Of a stretch of DNA of 64,000 nucleotides, positions 46,859-58,359 are shown piece by piece (positions within the stretch are counted from its first letter, which is position 1; every line of letters begins with the position of its first letter). The stretch covers positions 2,418,001 to 2,482,000 of the forward strand of contig CM065323.1 of NCBI GenBank assembly GCA_033032175.1. The letters run 5' to 3'. Source of the stretch: Saturnia japonica (Eukaryota > Arthropoda > Insecta > Lepidoptera > Saturniidae). The position numbers and the translations under genes are program-made. The notes under the pieces were generated by a model. The model searched no databases. It was not told the origin of the DNA and was given only the letters and a program-made list of their open reading frames with translations.

Positions 46859-47205
46859 TTCTTCTTCTTCTTCCTAACTTGGTAACCGGTACCCTTTAGT
46901 GAAGACCATTACTGCCATTATCGAGTGAAATAAAGTGTCATGTGTTATGACGAATCAGTATCCTAACAAGATGGTGGCTCCCTTGTTAGAACTTTCTAGG
47001 AAGTTTTTGTGGGATCTCGGAATGAATACTTTCAGCTTATATTTATAATCCACCTCACTTATGCACAAAAACCAAACTATATCACTCAAAACGTCACCAA
47101 TATTTCATAATATAGGGTTATAAACCTAAGTAGATGAATTAAAAATAAAAACCACAACATGTCACATCAAGATCCCGCCAAAAACCCCCGGAGAGTCACA
47201 TGTCA
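46859..47205 (-). repeat. R4 repeat, longest copy
   Basis: From a (ctt) run 'cttcttcttcttcttccta' through 'accattactgccattatcga', 'gatggtggctcccttgttag', 'ataatatagggttataaacc' and 'aaaaccacaacatgtcacat' to 'agatcccgccaaaaac'. It defines the family ends, which include the trinucleotide run on one side. Further partial copies are at about 47320-47380 and 47780-47870. Confidence 0.7.
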
Positions 47206-48373
47206 CCTTAAATGTAAATGTATCTTATTCTTCTTGTTTTGTCGTCGCAGAAGCTTTTGCCACTGTCAATGTGTTTTAGCCATTTATATTCCCTATGTTT
47301 CAAATTGGGGTCTAACAAGATGCTGGCTCCCATGTTAAGGCTATCTAGGAATTTTTGTAGAAACTTAGGGCGCTGTCACAATGTAAATAAAATTTATATT
47401 CACGACACGCGCAACGGCGCAAGGTCACCGAGTGAAATGAAAATACGTTTTTGGGAATTAAGGGATTTAAAATTGACTAATATAATAATCTTAGGTTTTG
47501 AATCCGTCAGCCTCTAGAGTTTATGATTTGGAATTTTATGGTATAATTTTCATATCAATTGGAATTATAGATGACTAGAAAAACTCGTTTAAAAATTCAA
47601 AGAGAGGTATGTTTGTGATTTTTTATATGCAGTAAGGTATTTTTAATTATGCTTTTGAATCCGTCAAGCCCTGCTTAAATAAATAAAAAATTACATATAT
47701 TTTTTTCCAGAGCTCCAACACCCAAGCTTATAAAGATAAACTCATTTGAAAATGTTGATTTCTGATATGTCAGCACCTTAAAACGCATGTTTCCAGTTTT
47801 ATTTATAATCTACTTCACGTATGCATAATAATCAAACTATATCACGCAAGATACCATTATCATCATTTATCTTGATATTTTAATTAAATTTATATTTAAA
47901 TTAAAAAAAAATGATATTGACAGTCCCGATCTTTTAACAAAGCTCTATTTTAAAGCCCCGGGCAAACTAACTCGACATGATTCTTTACTACATGTTTCTA
48001 TTTTGTCCAACTATAGGCAAAACTCGTATATAATGCGGGCAAGCAAACGTTTCAATTAATTATGTAAGCAACATAATCTGGTTCCTTTCAATTATGTTTG
48101 ATTTCGGCTAGAAGGTGCCTAAGTCTTGATTTTTTTAATAAGTAAATGCTGTGTATAAATTTTAATTTAATGATATTATTACCAGTAATGACAGTTGTGC
48201 TAGAAATTGTTTACATTTTTTATTATTTCAACAGGTCTTTATGCGTGATGATGACTTGTGATTAACAGGATCCTTTACTGTTTTTATGTTGTTAATTTAG
48301 CTGTTAATTATCCTTATAGATAAATAAATATTACATAATATAGGATCAAAGAATCTAAGTTATGATAATATTA
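47206..48373. other. R4 fragments and AT-rich filler
   Basis: 47320-47380 and 47780-47870 hold R4-like blocks ('gatgctggctcccatgttaa', 'ataatctacttcacgtatgc'). The 99-codon frame at 47218-47517 has no motif. Confidence 0.4.
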
Positions 48374-49672
48374 GGTCCTTACATATGAAATTAAGCGTTT
48401 TGTCGTACTGGCCACTTTGATCTGAAATATCTCCTCTTTGGTTAGGATTCCAAATTCAAATTTATAAATTCATTTAGCTGGTACATTTGAGTTTTGGAAA
48501 CAGTGATTCCTTTGTTTTTCCTCGTTATTTTTTTCTTTGGCGTCGCTTATTACCGCACAATGGAAAACATGAAATATTGGTATATTTACGAGTACGAGTT
48601 CTACCGTGGCACCATTGCTGCAGAAACAGCTCGAAGGATTAATGATGTGTACGACGCTGTATCGCAAAAGAAAGCACGGTACATTTTTGGTTTTAACGTT
48701 TTCCTTTTGGAAATTTAGACCTTCAGAACTAACCCCGTGGACGGCCGGAGACCAAAGTGGAAAATAAAGAATTAAAGGCTATTGTGGAAGCGCATCCATC
48801 ACAAAGCATTTCAAAGATAGCTGCAGGCTTCGGGGTAAGTGATAAATTGTATTAATCCACTTGAAGCAAATTAGAAAAGTAAAAAAACTTGAACGATGGG
48901 TAGGTACCTCATGAATTGAGTGAATCGAACTTGCAAAGACGCATCGACAGTTGTGTTACTTTGCTCAACCGACACAATAACGAAGGTATTTTAAATCGAA
49001 TCATTACTTGTGATAAAAAGTGGATACTGTACGATAATCGGAAGCGCTCGTCGCAATGGCTGAACCCTGGAGACACAGCCAAATCCTGCCCTAAACGAAA
49101 ATTGACTCAGAAAAAGTTACTTGTGAGTGTTTGGTGGACTAGCGCCGGTGTCGTTCACTACAGCTTTCTAAAATCTGACCAAACGATTACGGCAGATATG
49201 TATTGTCAGTAAATGCAAACCATGAAGAAAGAACTAGCTGCTAAACAACCGAGATTGGTCAATCGCTCTAGGCCACTGCTGCTTCACGACAACGCAAGTC
49301 CACACACTGCACAACAAATAGTCACTAAGTTAGATGAGCTACAATTGGAAACTCTGCGACATCCACCGTACTCCAACCTACCTAACTCGTACACCGACCT
49401 TGCTCCAACAGATTACCATTTTTTCCGAAATTTGCACAACTTCTTACAAGGAAAAAAATTCAACTCCGAAGCGGCAGTCCAAACCGCTTTCAAAGAGTTT
49501 ATTGATTCTCGCCCCCATGGTTTTTTTTAGTAAAGGAATCAATGAACTACTTATGAGATAGCAAAAGTGCATAGATAACAACGGTGCATACTTTGATTAA
49601 TCAAATATATTTTATAAAAAAAAAGACTTTATATTCCTACCTTACAAAACGCCAATTTCATATGTAAGGATC
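48374..49672 (+). mobile_element. Mariner (DD34D) element, decayed
   Basis: 1299 bp with inverted termini of about 28 bp: GGTCCTTACATATGAAATT at the left against GATCCTTACATATGAAATT reversed at the right, with a few differences. TA is at 48372-48373 and 49673-49674. Length, termini and coding content are classic for mariner; the termini look like the type widespread in moths. Confidence 0.9.
48560..49600 (+). pseudogene. Mariner transposase, inactivated
   Basis: The start MENMKYW lies at 48560, followed by a mariner-type N-terminal helix-turn-helix (YEYEFYRGT, ETARRIND). Several frameshifts and stops lie between 48640 and 48915, and a stop sits at 49210. Still readable are ITCDKKWI with the first Asp (49012; the usual CDEKW has become CDKKW), LLHDNASPHTA with the second Asp (49288), and DLAPTDYHFF with the third. 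Between the second and third Asp I count 40 residues instead of the usual 34, because extra residues sit in PPYSNLPNSYTDLAP. The frame remnants end at the TAA at 49598-49600. Confidence 0.88.
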
Positions 49673-49674
49673 TA

Positions 49675-50164
49675 ATATTTAAAAAATCAAGACTTACGTT
49701 AAACTAATCAAATCATCTATTTAAAGAACCTAAGTTATAATAATAATAATAAAGCTTCTTTATTCCATATGTAATAGACAATTTACAAATGAAAATTAGT
49801 GTTAGCTATTTAAATTGTATCATCAGCCCACCGTTTTGTACACTAAAAATTCCATGTAAATGTATTGTAAAGTAAGTAACCCTTAGATTAGCAAAGTCTC
49901 CTAAAATAATAAAGCTCCTTGTGGCTTCGCCTTAGTCGACCAAACACAGTAATAATTAACTATAAAATAAAACCTTCGGGCTCCGAATCCTCTTGCAACA
50001 ATTTTTTGTCATCCCGCAACAACCCCCTGTATGTTTTCTTCCTACTAAGCTTAGTTTCTTTTGTGTGAAGGGTTTCAAACCGTTTTCATATATGAAAGTA
50101 CCAATGCAATAAATAATTATATAAAAACTTGTAACGCGCAAGAAATTTGTTTTATTGAAATACC
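49675..50164. other. No gene seen
   Basis: 49740-49880 ('aataataataataaagctt', 'ctttattccatatgtaatag') resembles a LINE 3' end on the minus strand, but no coding part is attached. Confidence 0.35.
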
Positions 50165-50425
50165 TCTTTCTACTATAGTGCGATGTCGGGGTCACCAGTG
50201 AGGAAGAACCATCGAAAAGGGAGGATCCTCCGACCAGACGGGTGTTATGTCTGGCGGGCAGCTGCCCAACGGTTGTAGTCGGGTTCTTGTACATACACTC
50301 AATCGAAGAGTTAATTTCTATAGTGCGATGTAGGATGCGTCGTATGTGGCTCGATAGATGTCGCTGTGTGTCGCTATGTAGATGTCGCTACACTACCTTT
50401 TATATTTGCCCTACAGGCTTCTAGA
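50165..50425 (+). repeat. R8 repeat, copy 1
   Basis: 'gggaggatcctccgaccaga', 'atgtctggcgggcagctgcc', 'caacggttgtagtcgggttc', then 'gtgcgatgtaggatgcgtcg' and a cluster of 'gatgtcgct' units. Its relative at 55690-55895 is inverted. GC-rich; possibly LTR-derived but not proven. Confidence 0.65.
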
Positions 50426-51293
50426 ATTATTTGATATAACAGAATATTAGATATAAATATGAAAATTATCCTAAAATCGTGCCTATGTTATACAAGATTT
50501 TTATCGATCAATTTTATTATGTTCACATATAAATAATAGTCAACATAGGTTTTATTATTATATTATTTAAGTACTATATTAAATATTGAATAAAACTTGT
50601 TTTTATAAAGTTTTTATTAATAACTTTATCGTCGTGGTCCCTCCCTCTCTTTTGTTATCCATATCATAGGGCTGGTGAATTAAAATAACTGGCCCGCCAT
50701 GTTTATTAAACATCGGAAAATTAAAAAAATCTCACTAAAAAAATGCGATTAAAAAAATTTCCAAAACAATAATATTTCCACAGTGTGAAATTTTATATAA
50801 ATTAGCTTAATTATAGAGCTATCTAACTGTAATAAAAATAATAATTATTAACTCAACGACCTATAAAATCTTAATCTTAATGTGTCACATAAGATGGAGT
50901 GTGACTTCTTTCACTTTAATGAAACAAGAGGTTTAATAAGAAATTTCATAAAGTAAACCTTATTTCATAATGTGCGCGAGCATATTGAAAATTCTTTCTC
51001 ATGATTTTTCCATAACACACTTAGAGGTCACAACAAGGAATTTATGTAGAATAATTTATATCAAGTAATGTTTTTATGTTAATGTCGTAATCTACTATGA
51101 TCAAAAAGTTTGACAACTTGTTTGCATATTGGATTATGAATCTCATTTTTTACGTTATGATAAAATATAGTAGTGAAGTTTTGAATCTCATTTAATTTGA
51201 TTTGTATAGTAACTTTTATTTATTTAGCTTTAATGAAACAATATTCAGTGCATAGCCCTGTTGATAGAAAGAAAAAATAGATAGGAAATTCGA
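50426..51293. other. No gene seen
   Basis: AT-rich, no signal. Confidence 0.4.
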
Positions 51294-52610
51294 CCAGGGG
51301 CCCAAGTCTGTTAATTCACATTTAATAATCTACCATTGTCATTAAATCGACACGCTAATGATACTATATTAACATTGTAACAAATTTGTTATTCTGCTAA
51401 AATTTCAATAGTGTCTCGATAGAATATCTATAGAGATAGCTATAGCGTTGTGTTAGTGTGTTAGTGGGATGGCAACAGATACGTCGTTGGCGTTGCCTAT
51501 CAAAATCTACCATGGATTCAATGTTGCTAATCGAAACTTCCATTAGATAACAACACTTGCTATTATTCGCAACGCGTGCTATTTTTTCTGTTAAATCTTC
51601 AATAAATCTATAAGATTACGTATAAAACTATATTTTTAAAGTAAAAACTTCTTTAGCCGCGTTGAGAGATTTTTAGTACGCGAAAAACTTATTAGTTCAC
51701 GTGACCTTCGCGCGTCACCGATGTCCTCGACTTGCTCGTGACGTATTACGCTTGCGTAAGACTAGCGACGCGTAGCCTGTGTACAAGTATACGCATATAT
51801 ACACTAATACATTGCATATACTCGACAGTATCATATGCGAGTTTGACTTTTTGGATGTGTAAAATCCTGTGATTTCGCGTAACCGACATGCTGTGCAATA
51901 ATTCAGACTATAATTAATTAAAAAATTCAAAATAAAGTTTTTACTTCTGTCGTAGTCCATATGACTGACTCTGTTTTTTTTTATAAATTCAAAAATCAAT
52001 AATTCATAATGTCGATTTTTTGTAAATATTCTAAAAACTTGTTGCCGATTGTTGGTGCGAAGTCATTAAAAAATATAAATGCCTGTCACTGTCATCTGTC
52101 AGCCGTCATAAAGATGCGAATAATTTGAAAATATTTTTAAAGTATTTTGTTGAGCGCGAAAGAAAAAGTAACTTTTTTGTTTTTATTTTATGAAAAAGCT
52201 TAAATGCCGTCTGCCTAACATTAAAAGGCGCAAGCGTAGTGATACAGACAACCACATTACGTTTACGATTTATTTTTATATTATTTTGATATAATTTTTA
52301 CGAAAAGTGTAAGCAATCGTGCTAGAAAAGCTATTATTGTTGTTCAATGGCTACTCTATAGTCAAAACACAATACAAGTACGATTGATAAAGCTGTCAAA
52401 TGTTTAAGAGAATATCGTTTTGACTACTATCGAGTTGCTATCGAGATACCATTGAGACGCCATTGTATAGCAGAATACAAAATGAGTGTCAGTGGGTTTC
52501 CTATAGAATGATAAACAAATAGGAGAATACCAAATGGTGACCAAATGTCTATTGAGATGCTATCGACACACTATTGAAACACTATTTTGTTAGCAGATTT
52601 GGGCCCCTGG
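51294..52610. mobile_element. 1.3-kb inverted-repeat element, unclassified
   Basis: The left end CCAGGGGCCCAAGTCTGTTA matches the reversed right end CCAGGGGCCCAAATCTGCTA. The next few hundred bases are also loosely inverted: 'ttcaatagtgtctcgatag' at 51405 against the reversed 'ctatcgacacactattgaa' at 52560. The interior is not coding. It has a GC-rich patch (51650-51780) and 'gcctgtcactgtcatctgtc' at 52080. No target duplication was found. Likely a non-autonomous DNA transposon; the superfamily is unknown. Confidence 0.65.
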
Positions 52611-53045
52611 TACATGTCGGCGTTACTGGCCGGGAATTTAGTAAAGTAACAAAAAGATCTTTTATAAAGCACATACAATACTTACATTATTAATTTATAA
52701 ATTAGGTACAATAATTTTAACATTTCTGTACCAACTTCAAAAAAAGAATTATCCCAGTATCACTATATAAGTCAAAACTATGTCGAATAAACCTAAATGC
52801 AAGCTCGTTGTTTTTGAAGGAAACATTACTAATGGCGCCATCTAGTTACATTAAACATTTTAAAATACTTAGTACAAATAACAATAAAATCTTACGATTC
52901 GGGTTATTTATGCAATTAATCTAAATAATATGATGATTTAATATGAATAATATTATTCAAGACAGTAAATTTATAGATGAATTGATTATTTACAATAATG
53001 GTTAATTTCTAAATAACAGAAATTAACTGAAATTGCATAATAGTT
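52611..53045. other. No gene seen
   Basis: AT-rich, no signal. Confidence 0.4.
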
Positions 53046-53148
53046 GTATAATGAAGGGTATTAAAACACGAGTATGTATTTAAAAAAAAAATCGTAAACG
53101 ATTTTTTTAATCTTATCACACGAGGGTTTTAATACTTAGTTATATGCA
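53046..53148. repeat. Palindromic MITE-like unit
   Basis: Outer arms 'gggtattaaaacacgagta' and 'cgagggttttaatactta' are imperfect inverted copies. At the centre aaaaaaatcg and cgattttttt pair around a 4-nt spacer. The whole unit can fold into one long stem. Confidence 0.6.
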
Positions 53149-54610
53149 GTTTCGTACACTACTTTATCTACTCCCATGCATCTGGATTGAACCTACTAAA
53201 TAAAAGAAGAAAGTTAATAGATTAATAAATAGTTTATTAGTTATAATAATTATTCAAGTTTAATGTTTTCGTCTAGGGGCTTCATTTCAGGTGAATTAAT
53301 TTTAGCTTTAAATCCATGAGATTTTTTTTTCAAAAGTGCAATTAGTTTTGAATATTCGGACATTTCGACTTCGTTGTTTATGCTTAATTTTGAGTATTGA
53401 TCTACCTACAACGTAAGAGATCTTTAATATTGAGTATTTGGACCATAATGAGGAACACTTATCCTGTTAGACATTTCCTGAAAATAGGACAATAGCACAT
53501 TTTCCTAAAACGAAGTAGCTTTTTGCATTTTCCATGCCATAAAGTCGTGATAAATGCTACTATCGTCAAAACTTTTTGTAATGCTACATATATAAATTTG
53601 TTCTTTAAATTTAAATTATTATATCTAATTTTATTTTTTGAGAAAAAATGTTATATCATAATGTGATATTATTTTCAAATTTCTGTATTGTGTATATATA
53701 GTACCTATGTCAATATAAACTCGTTTTAAAGGTTATAATTCGAATTTTACGATATTACAGTAGATAAAAGTGATTAAATATTAATAACACGAAATTATAA
53801 TACGTCTAAGAATGTTTTACAATAATTTTGTTTATCATGTAATTAATACATTGTCCATTTATTATTTCTGAAGTACTACATTTTACCGATAGATGGCGAT
53901 TTAAGTTCGCCGGGAATAGAAACGGGCGCGCTCTTATACATCACTATCATCTTTCTGAACTATTAAAAAAAAGTTACATAATGCATACCTCTTGGAAACA
54001 TCGAAATAGAACAGGGCTTATTAGTTCAATAAGGAAGTATAAAAACATGTTTTCTTCGAAGCAATATGAAAGAAACAAGATCAAAATTCACAGCCCTTGC
54101 CGGCGTATTAGGCGTTTATCTCAGAAAAGAAAGAAAATAGAAATGTAGAACAAAATATAACAGAAACGAAATCAAGTACGTGGTAAGAGTAACAAGCTGT
54201 GACAACGAAATATAAAGATATAATACATATGTACATCCGATACTACTTTTATAAAATGGTCAAATATTCGTACTTAGGAGGTGATAATTTCTTCACTGAT
54301 AAAAGAAAGCTATGTTCAGGATTATGAATATAGGATATATTTTGTTATTACATTTCAAAGAAAGAAAGAAAAAATATTTATTGCCCAAGATACACAAACA
54401 AGAAACAAAAACATGAAAAAAAAACCTAATAAAATAAAAAAAAACAAAATCAAGAAAAATAAACGATGCGACAAAAAGATTTGGCATTAACTTTTGTCGC
54501 CCGTGACGAAAATCACCAGACGATGATGTTTTTCAGCCAAACCTTCAGATTTAACTGGAAATAATTTGAAAAATCTCATAGAGTTTTCGTACGGTAGCAA
54601 CATTAAAAAC
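53149..54610. other. No gene recognised
   Basis: 53878-53905 'acattttaccgatagatggc' is a short repeat shared, inverted, with 6917-6945. 54355-54475 is A-rich ('gaaagaaagaaaaaatattt'), giving lysine-rich chance frames. Confidence 0.4.
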
Positions 54611-54765
54611 AAAGGTGCCAAAGTGGCCGGACCTCGGCTTGGACTGTTACTGTAGTGCAATTATGTCGCGAACTGGCAAATTCCCTATCCTTACATATTC
54701 GATCTAAACTAACTTATACATATATACATGTTCCTGCCTCCTGATAGGAAGGAAGGAACATGTGT
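54611..54765 (-). repeat. E1 repeat, copy c
   Basis: Reverse complement gives the hairpin block (54727-54762, arms CATGTTCCT and AGGAACATG), then 'ggatagggaatttgccagtt', 'caagccgaggtccggccac'. It corresponds to the left part of copy a at 42194. Confidence 0.7.
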
Positions 54766-54799
54766 CTAAGTATAAAGTGATCTGTCAATTTTTGAATAA

Positions 54800-55180
54800 A
54801 CTAACTAGTATAAAAAAATAAAGAAGGTCCCTTACATAACATGGTGTGCAGTGTAATGGTGTCTGTGGGTAGCTAGTAATTGCAAATACAGTGTCATTTG
54901 TATCGGGCGAGCGGCTGCCAGAATCAAGGGCTCTACACCGGGGGAACGGACCTAGGCTTGAGTTGCCGAACCAGGGAGGCGGGTCGGGGGACGCGTCTTC
55001 CCATTGCACAGGTTCGGCGGGAAAAAAAGGAGAGGGTGTACGTGGCAGATGTGCGGGAGTGAAGTTAACCGCTCGTTCCCTGCGGAGAGAATGGTGGTTT
55101 CGCAAGCGTGGGTAGTGTAAAGAATAAAGACTGTAGTTTTACCCACATTATTTATGATTTCTCGGAACTACGGCTACAAC
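54800..55180 (+). other. GC-rich island, origin unknown
   Basis: A sharply GC-rich block ('gggcgagcggctgccagaat', 'ggaggcgggtcgggggacgc') in AT-rich surroundings. It is followed by 'gaataaagactgtagtttta' (AATAAA) and 'cccacattatttatg'. Promoter-like GC content followed by a poly(A) signal would suit an LTR, but I see no partner or clean termini. Overlapping open frames on both strands (60-106 codons) reflect GC content. Confidence 0.35.
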
Positions 55181-55292
55181 TGAGAACACTTGAATAATGA
55201 GTTTTATCTACTTTATCCAGTTAAGTACGAATAAATTATTTACATAAAACAAACGACTTTTTATCACCCACAGCTCTAACAATATGCTCCAA

Positions 55293-55583
55293 TCAACATC
55301 TTTTTAAGGTTCTATAAAGCCCCTTCTCCATCACAAACAGGTTGATGATATGGTTCCAATTTATAAATGAGAATACGAAGTAAACAAGTAGATTATACAC
55401 CTTAGTATTTGATTTATAAGCCTTATGTCTTTGGCCGTAAGAGTTAAAATACAATGAATGATAGTTTATAAAGAGAATTTGTTTGGTCTTCAAGCAACCC
55501 TTTTCTATAAGGTTGAGTGTTCTCAAAGCAATATGCGAAGTGTCACAGCTATATGTCATATTAGGGTTGTCAATAGCAATCAT
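55293..55583 (-). CDS. Unrecognised 96-codon open frame
   Basis: Starts ATG (MIAIDNPNMTYS) and ends GLYRTLKRC. No signal peptide or known motif is seen. The central stretch VYNLLVYFVFSFINW is hydrophobic. Amino acid use is less biased than that of most chance frames here, which is the only argument for it. It could be a fragment of a mobile-element protein or chance. No start or termination context supports expression. Confidence 0.18.
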   Translation of the reverse strand: MIAIDNPNMTYSCDTSHIALRTLNLIEKGCLKTKQILFINYHSLYFNSYGQRHKAYKSNTKVYNLLVYFVFSFINWNHIINLFVMEKGLYRTLKRC

Positions 55584-55689
55584 CTGTTTTTTATTATTAT
55601 GTTAATGTGTACAGAAATTAATATCGCTTTGTAAAATATAAAAGAAATGAATATTATTTACTGCGTGAAATTAATATTTTTGAATATAT

Positions 55690-55895
55690 TGGACCGACAT
55701 CGATATAGCCGACATCGATCCTCGCCATAACTGACGCATCCTACATAGCGACATCTATCTCGCCACATACGACGCATCCTACATCGCGATATTAAAATTA
55801 ACCTAACAATTAACAAGAACCCGACAACAACCGTTTGGCAGCTGCCCGCCAGACATAAAACCGTCTGGTCGCAGGATCCTCCCTTCTTAATGGTT
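55690..55895 (-). repeat. R8 repeat, copy 2
   Basis: Reverse complement of 50165-50425: 'ggtcgcaggatcctccctt', 'ggcagctgcccgccagacat', 'gaacccgacaacaaccgttt' and repeated 'gacgcatcctacat' units. Copies 1 and 2 lie inverted about 5.3 kb apart. Confidence 0.65.
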
Positions 55896-55899
55896 ACCC

Positions 55900-55965
55900 C
55901 CATCAGAAATGCGTTATTATTACAAGCGTTCATAGGTTACAGTAACCCCTTGCATGCTTATTTGC
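55900..55965 (-). repeat. R2 repeat, fragment
   Basis: 'attacaagcgttcataggtt' and 'acagtaaccccttgcatgct' correspond to the reversed R2 5' block. Confidence 0.5.
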
Positions 55966-56456
55966 AAACTTAGTTGCATTAAAAAAAAAATAATCAAAAA
56001 ATGCTGCGAGTTTGACAAATGTTTATGATTTTGTTCTTAGTGTTAGCCAAATGAGCACATTTTTAAAAGACAAGTGACAACCCTAAACCTCCAACACATC
56101 CTTGCTTCACTTGATTAAGACATACAGTGACCTATGGGGACTTCGGCTCCTAAATTTTACCAACTTGTACGTCACTTGATTGAGGTAAGCCTTATGTTAT
56201 TGGATTTAGATCGACGACATCATATTATCTACAGGCTGTTCACAAAATGGATTTAAGAGATCCGCAGTCGACACAAATAAAGCATAGATTTGGTAACAAG
56301 ACTCGAAAACTTTCCATTATTTGTTATACTGGTTTATATGTATTATTACGACTTAAAAAATTTAAAATAGAAAAATCCTGTTCCCGAAATATCTTGAAGC
56401 AACTACAAACTTCGAAATAATGTTCGCATCGTGAACAACCGCGGCGCATGGTCGTA
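55966..56456. other. No gene seen
   Basis: AT-rich, no signal. Confidence 0.4.
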
Positions 56457-56785
56457 TAAACATCGCAGTTTACACACACATGTATAGCCTATATTATCGC
56501 CTCAATTACGTTATCGAGTAGGCATAGAAACAAAACATCAAGAAAGTTAGCGATTATTCACGATTTTTCTGCGATCGTTTAGTGTAGGTATTTAAGCGGC
56601 TCAGGCACGGCGCCGAGGCAGTTTAGTTTTGAATTATAAAGCGATAACATCGAGCTATAAAAGGAAGCGAATCCACAGTGAAATAAATAACAGTGTTGTG
56701 AGTTCGTGTAATTTATAACTGTGTTGAATTCAAATAAATCTTCTTACGTCAAACATTGACATTTTTAATACCCAAGGGTGTAACA
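56457..56785 (+). mobile_element. LTR, partial, inverted relative of 45334
   Basis: Matches the LTR at 45334-45698 on the opposite strand, from 'aaacatcgcagtttacacac' to the end 'gggtgtaaca'. TATTTAAG (56589-56596), a CAGTTT site about 25 bp on and AATAAA (56733-56738) are all kept; a second TATAAAA is at 56656-56662. The 5' end of the LTR (TGTTACGACC in the other copy) is missing, so it is truncated. No gag or pol is adjacent. Confidence 0.72.
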
Positions 56786-56979
56786 GTATTAAGGATAGTA
56801 CTGCGTCTTTGTTATTTTAACAGACTGAAATGTGTGTAATCTCCTTTAGATGTAATGCAATGAACGTTTTACTTTATATTAAACTAGCTTTATCGCTCGG
56901 TTTCAACCGTTTTAAAATTATTCAATCAACTCTACACCGTGCCTACATCTTGTTAGTTTTTTTTAATACAACTGAAGTG

Positions 56980-57245
56980 GTAAACAAGCGTACAGTCCGC
57001 CTAATGATAAACGGTTATCGTAGCCTATGGATGCTTGTAATACCATAGATAGCACTACTGCATTTCCGACCTTTAACTCCCTACTCAAAGAGTTTACAGA
57101 CCATACTCATCGTAGAAACACTATACGAGGTTATTTTGGCTGCGGCCTTTTGTTGGGTGTTGGTATTCCACCAGTCGGATTACCCAGAGTTGAAAGAAAT
57201 TTACAAAAAGTATTATTATCCGTGCCCTTCAGCTCTCTATTCGGT
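56980..57245 (+). repeat. R2 repeat, long copy
   Basis: 'taaacaagcgtacagtccgc', 'cgtagcctatggatgcttgt', 'gtagaaacactatacgaggt', 'tattttggctgcggcctttt' and 'ccaccagtcggattacccag'. It holds most R2 blocks in order. Confidence 0.65.
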
Positions 57246-58357
57246 GTTCATAGTATGGTATGGTTTTCGGTAACCTTCTTCAATAAATAGGTTATTTAAT
57301 ACAAAAATAGTTTTAAAATCTGACTGGCAGGTAATTCGAGAGAATAGCGCGGCAAAAAAAAAAACAATCTCTAGAAATTTGAAAAACTATTTTTGCGTGC
57401 TTTATCGAAGATTTTATAAATAGCGGAGAAATAATCATGAACATCAAGTAACATGTAGACAAGTAAATAAATAGGGTAAATTTTAATAAATTATAGATGA
57501 AACCGTGGGGCACAGCTAGTAATAATTAGTAATCTGCAAATGCTTTTTTCGCTTTATACTCAAACGACACAAACAGCGGTAATAAAAAAGGACAACATAA
57601 ATTATATAGTAAACAATAAAGCGGTGTTTTATAATGCTATTTTTCATTTATTATTAACTTGGCAAAAACACGCAATGCAGAATACAGCGAGAGCGCCGCC
57701 CAGCGATTTTGACCCGCAAAATTATGTAGGCGGAGAGCTGGGAACCTTTTGTTATTGTGACATAATTATTTTGTTATTATCATACTAGACTAATGATTGG
57801 TTTCCGCGTCGCATTAAATAGATACTGTCAGCATACTATGATAAAAGCGACAATCAAAACTACACCGAATCGACTACTCGAATCAGTGTCATACCAAAAA
57901 TACTAAAACGTTGACAAGCTTCATTTCAAATAGACACTACGCACTACGAGATTAAGATGCCGTATTAAAGAAGCTATTGTTTGTAGGTAGCTCGGTATCT
58001 AATTCAAGCGCAGTGGAGACCTCTACAAATTATTTTAATTCCTTGAATGAGGAGTAGCTTAGGTTAATCAAAAAAACCAGATCAGAATCTAAATAATCTA
58101 ACATTATATAATTATACGTATTAAAAAAAACATACCGAATAAGTTATTATGCGGTTTAGCATGTTACCCATCTTGGGTCACAAACGCTAAAAACCGATGA
58201 AGAATTAAAAAAATCACCAGTTTAAATGGAAACTAGCAGATTCAGAGTTTTTGAATGTATTTGATACTTTATTTAAGCGACTGTATTCATTCATTTAAGC
58301 GAGTGAGAGAAGTGAAAATAGGAATCTGGGGGTCAAAATGGTTGGCAATTGCGATTC
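57246..58357. other. No gene recognised
   Basis: 57490-57515 ('aaaccgtggggcacagctag') is the end of a dispersed repeat on the plus strand. The rest is AT-rich. Confidence 0.4.
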
Positions 58358-58359
58358 TA

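Noticed and set aside
54281..54490. A lysine-rich 69-codon frame
   Set aside because: Its composition follows an A-rich simple-sequence tract.
45334..56785. One provirus bounded by the two related LTRs
   Set aside because: The LTRs are in opposite orientation, one has its own target duplication, and the 11 kb between them holds unrelated repeats and no gag or pol.
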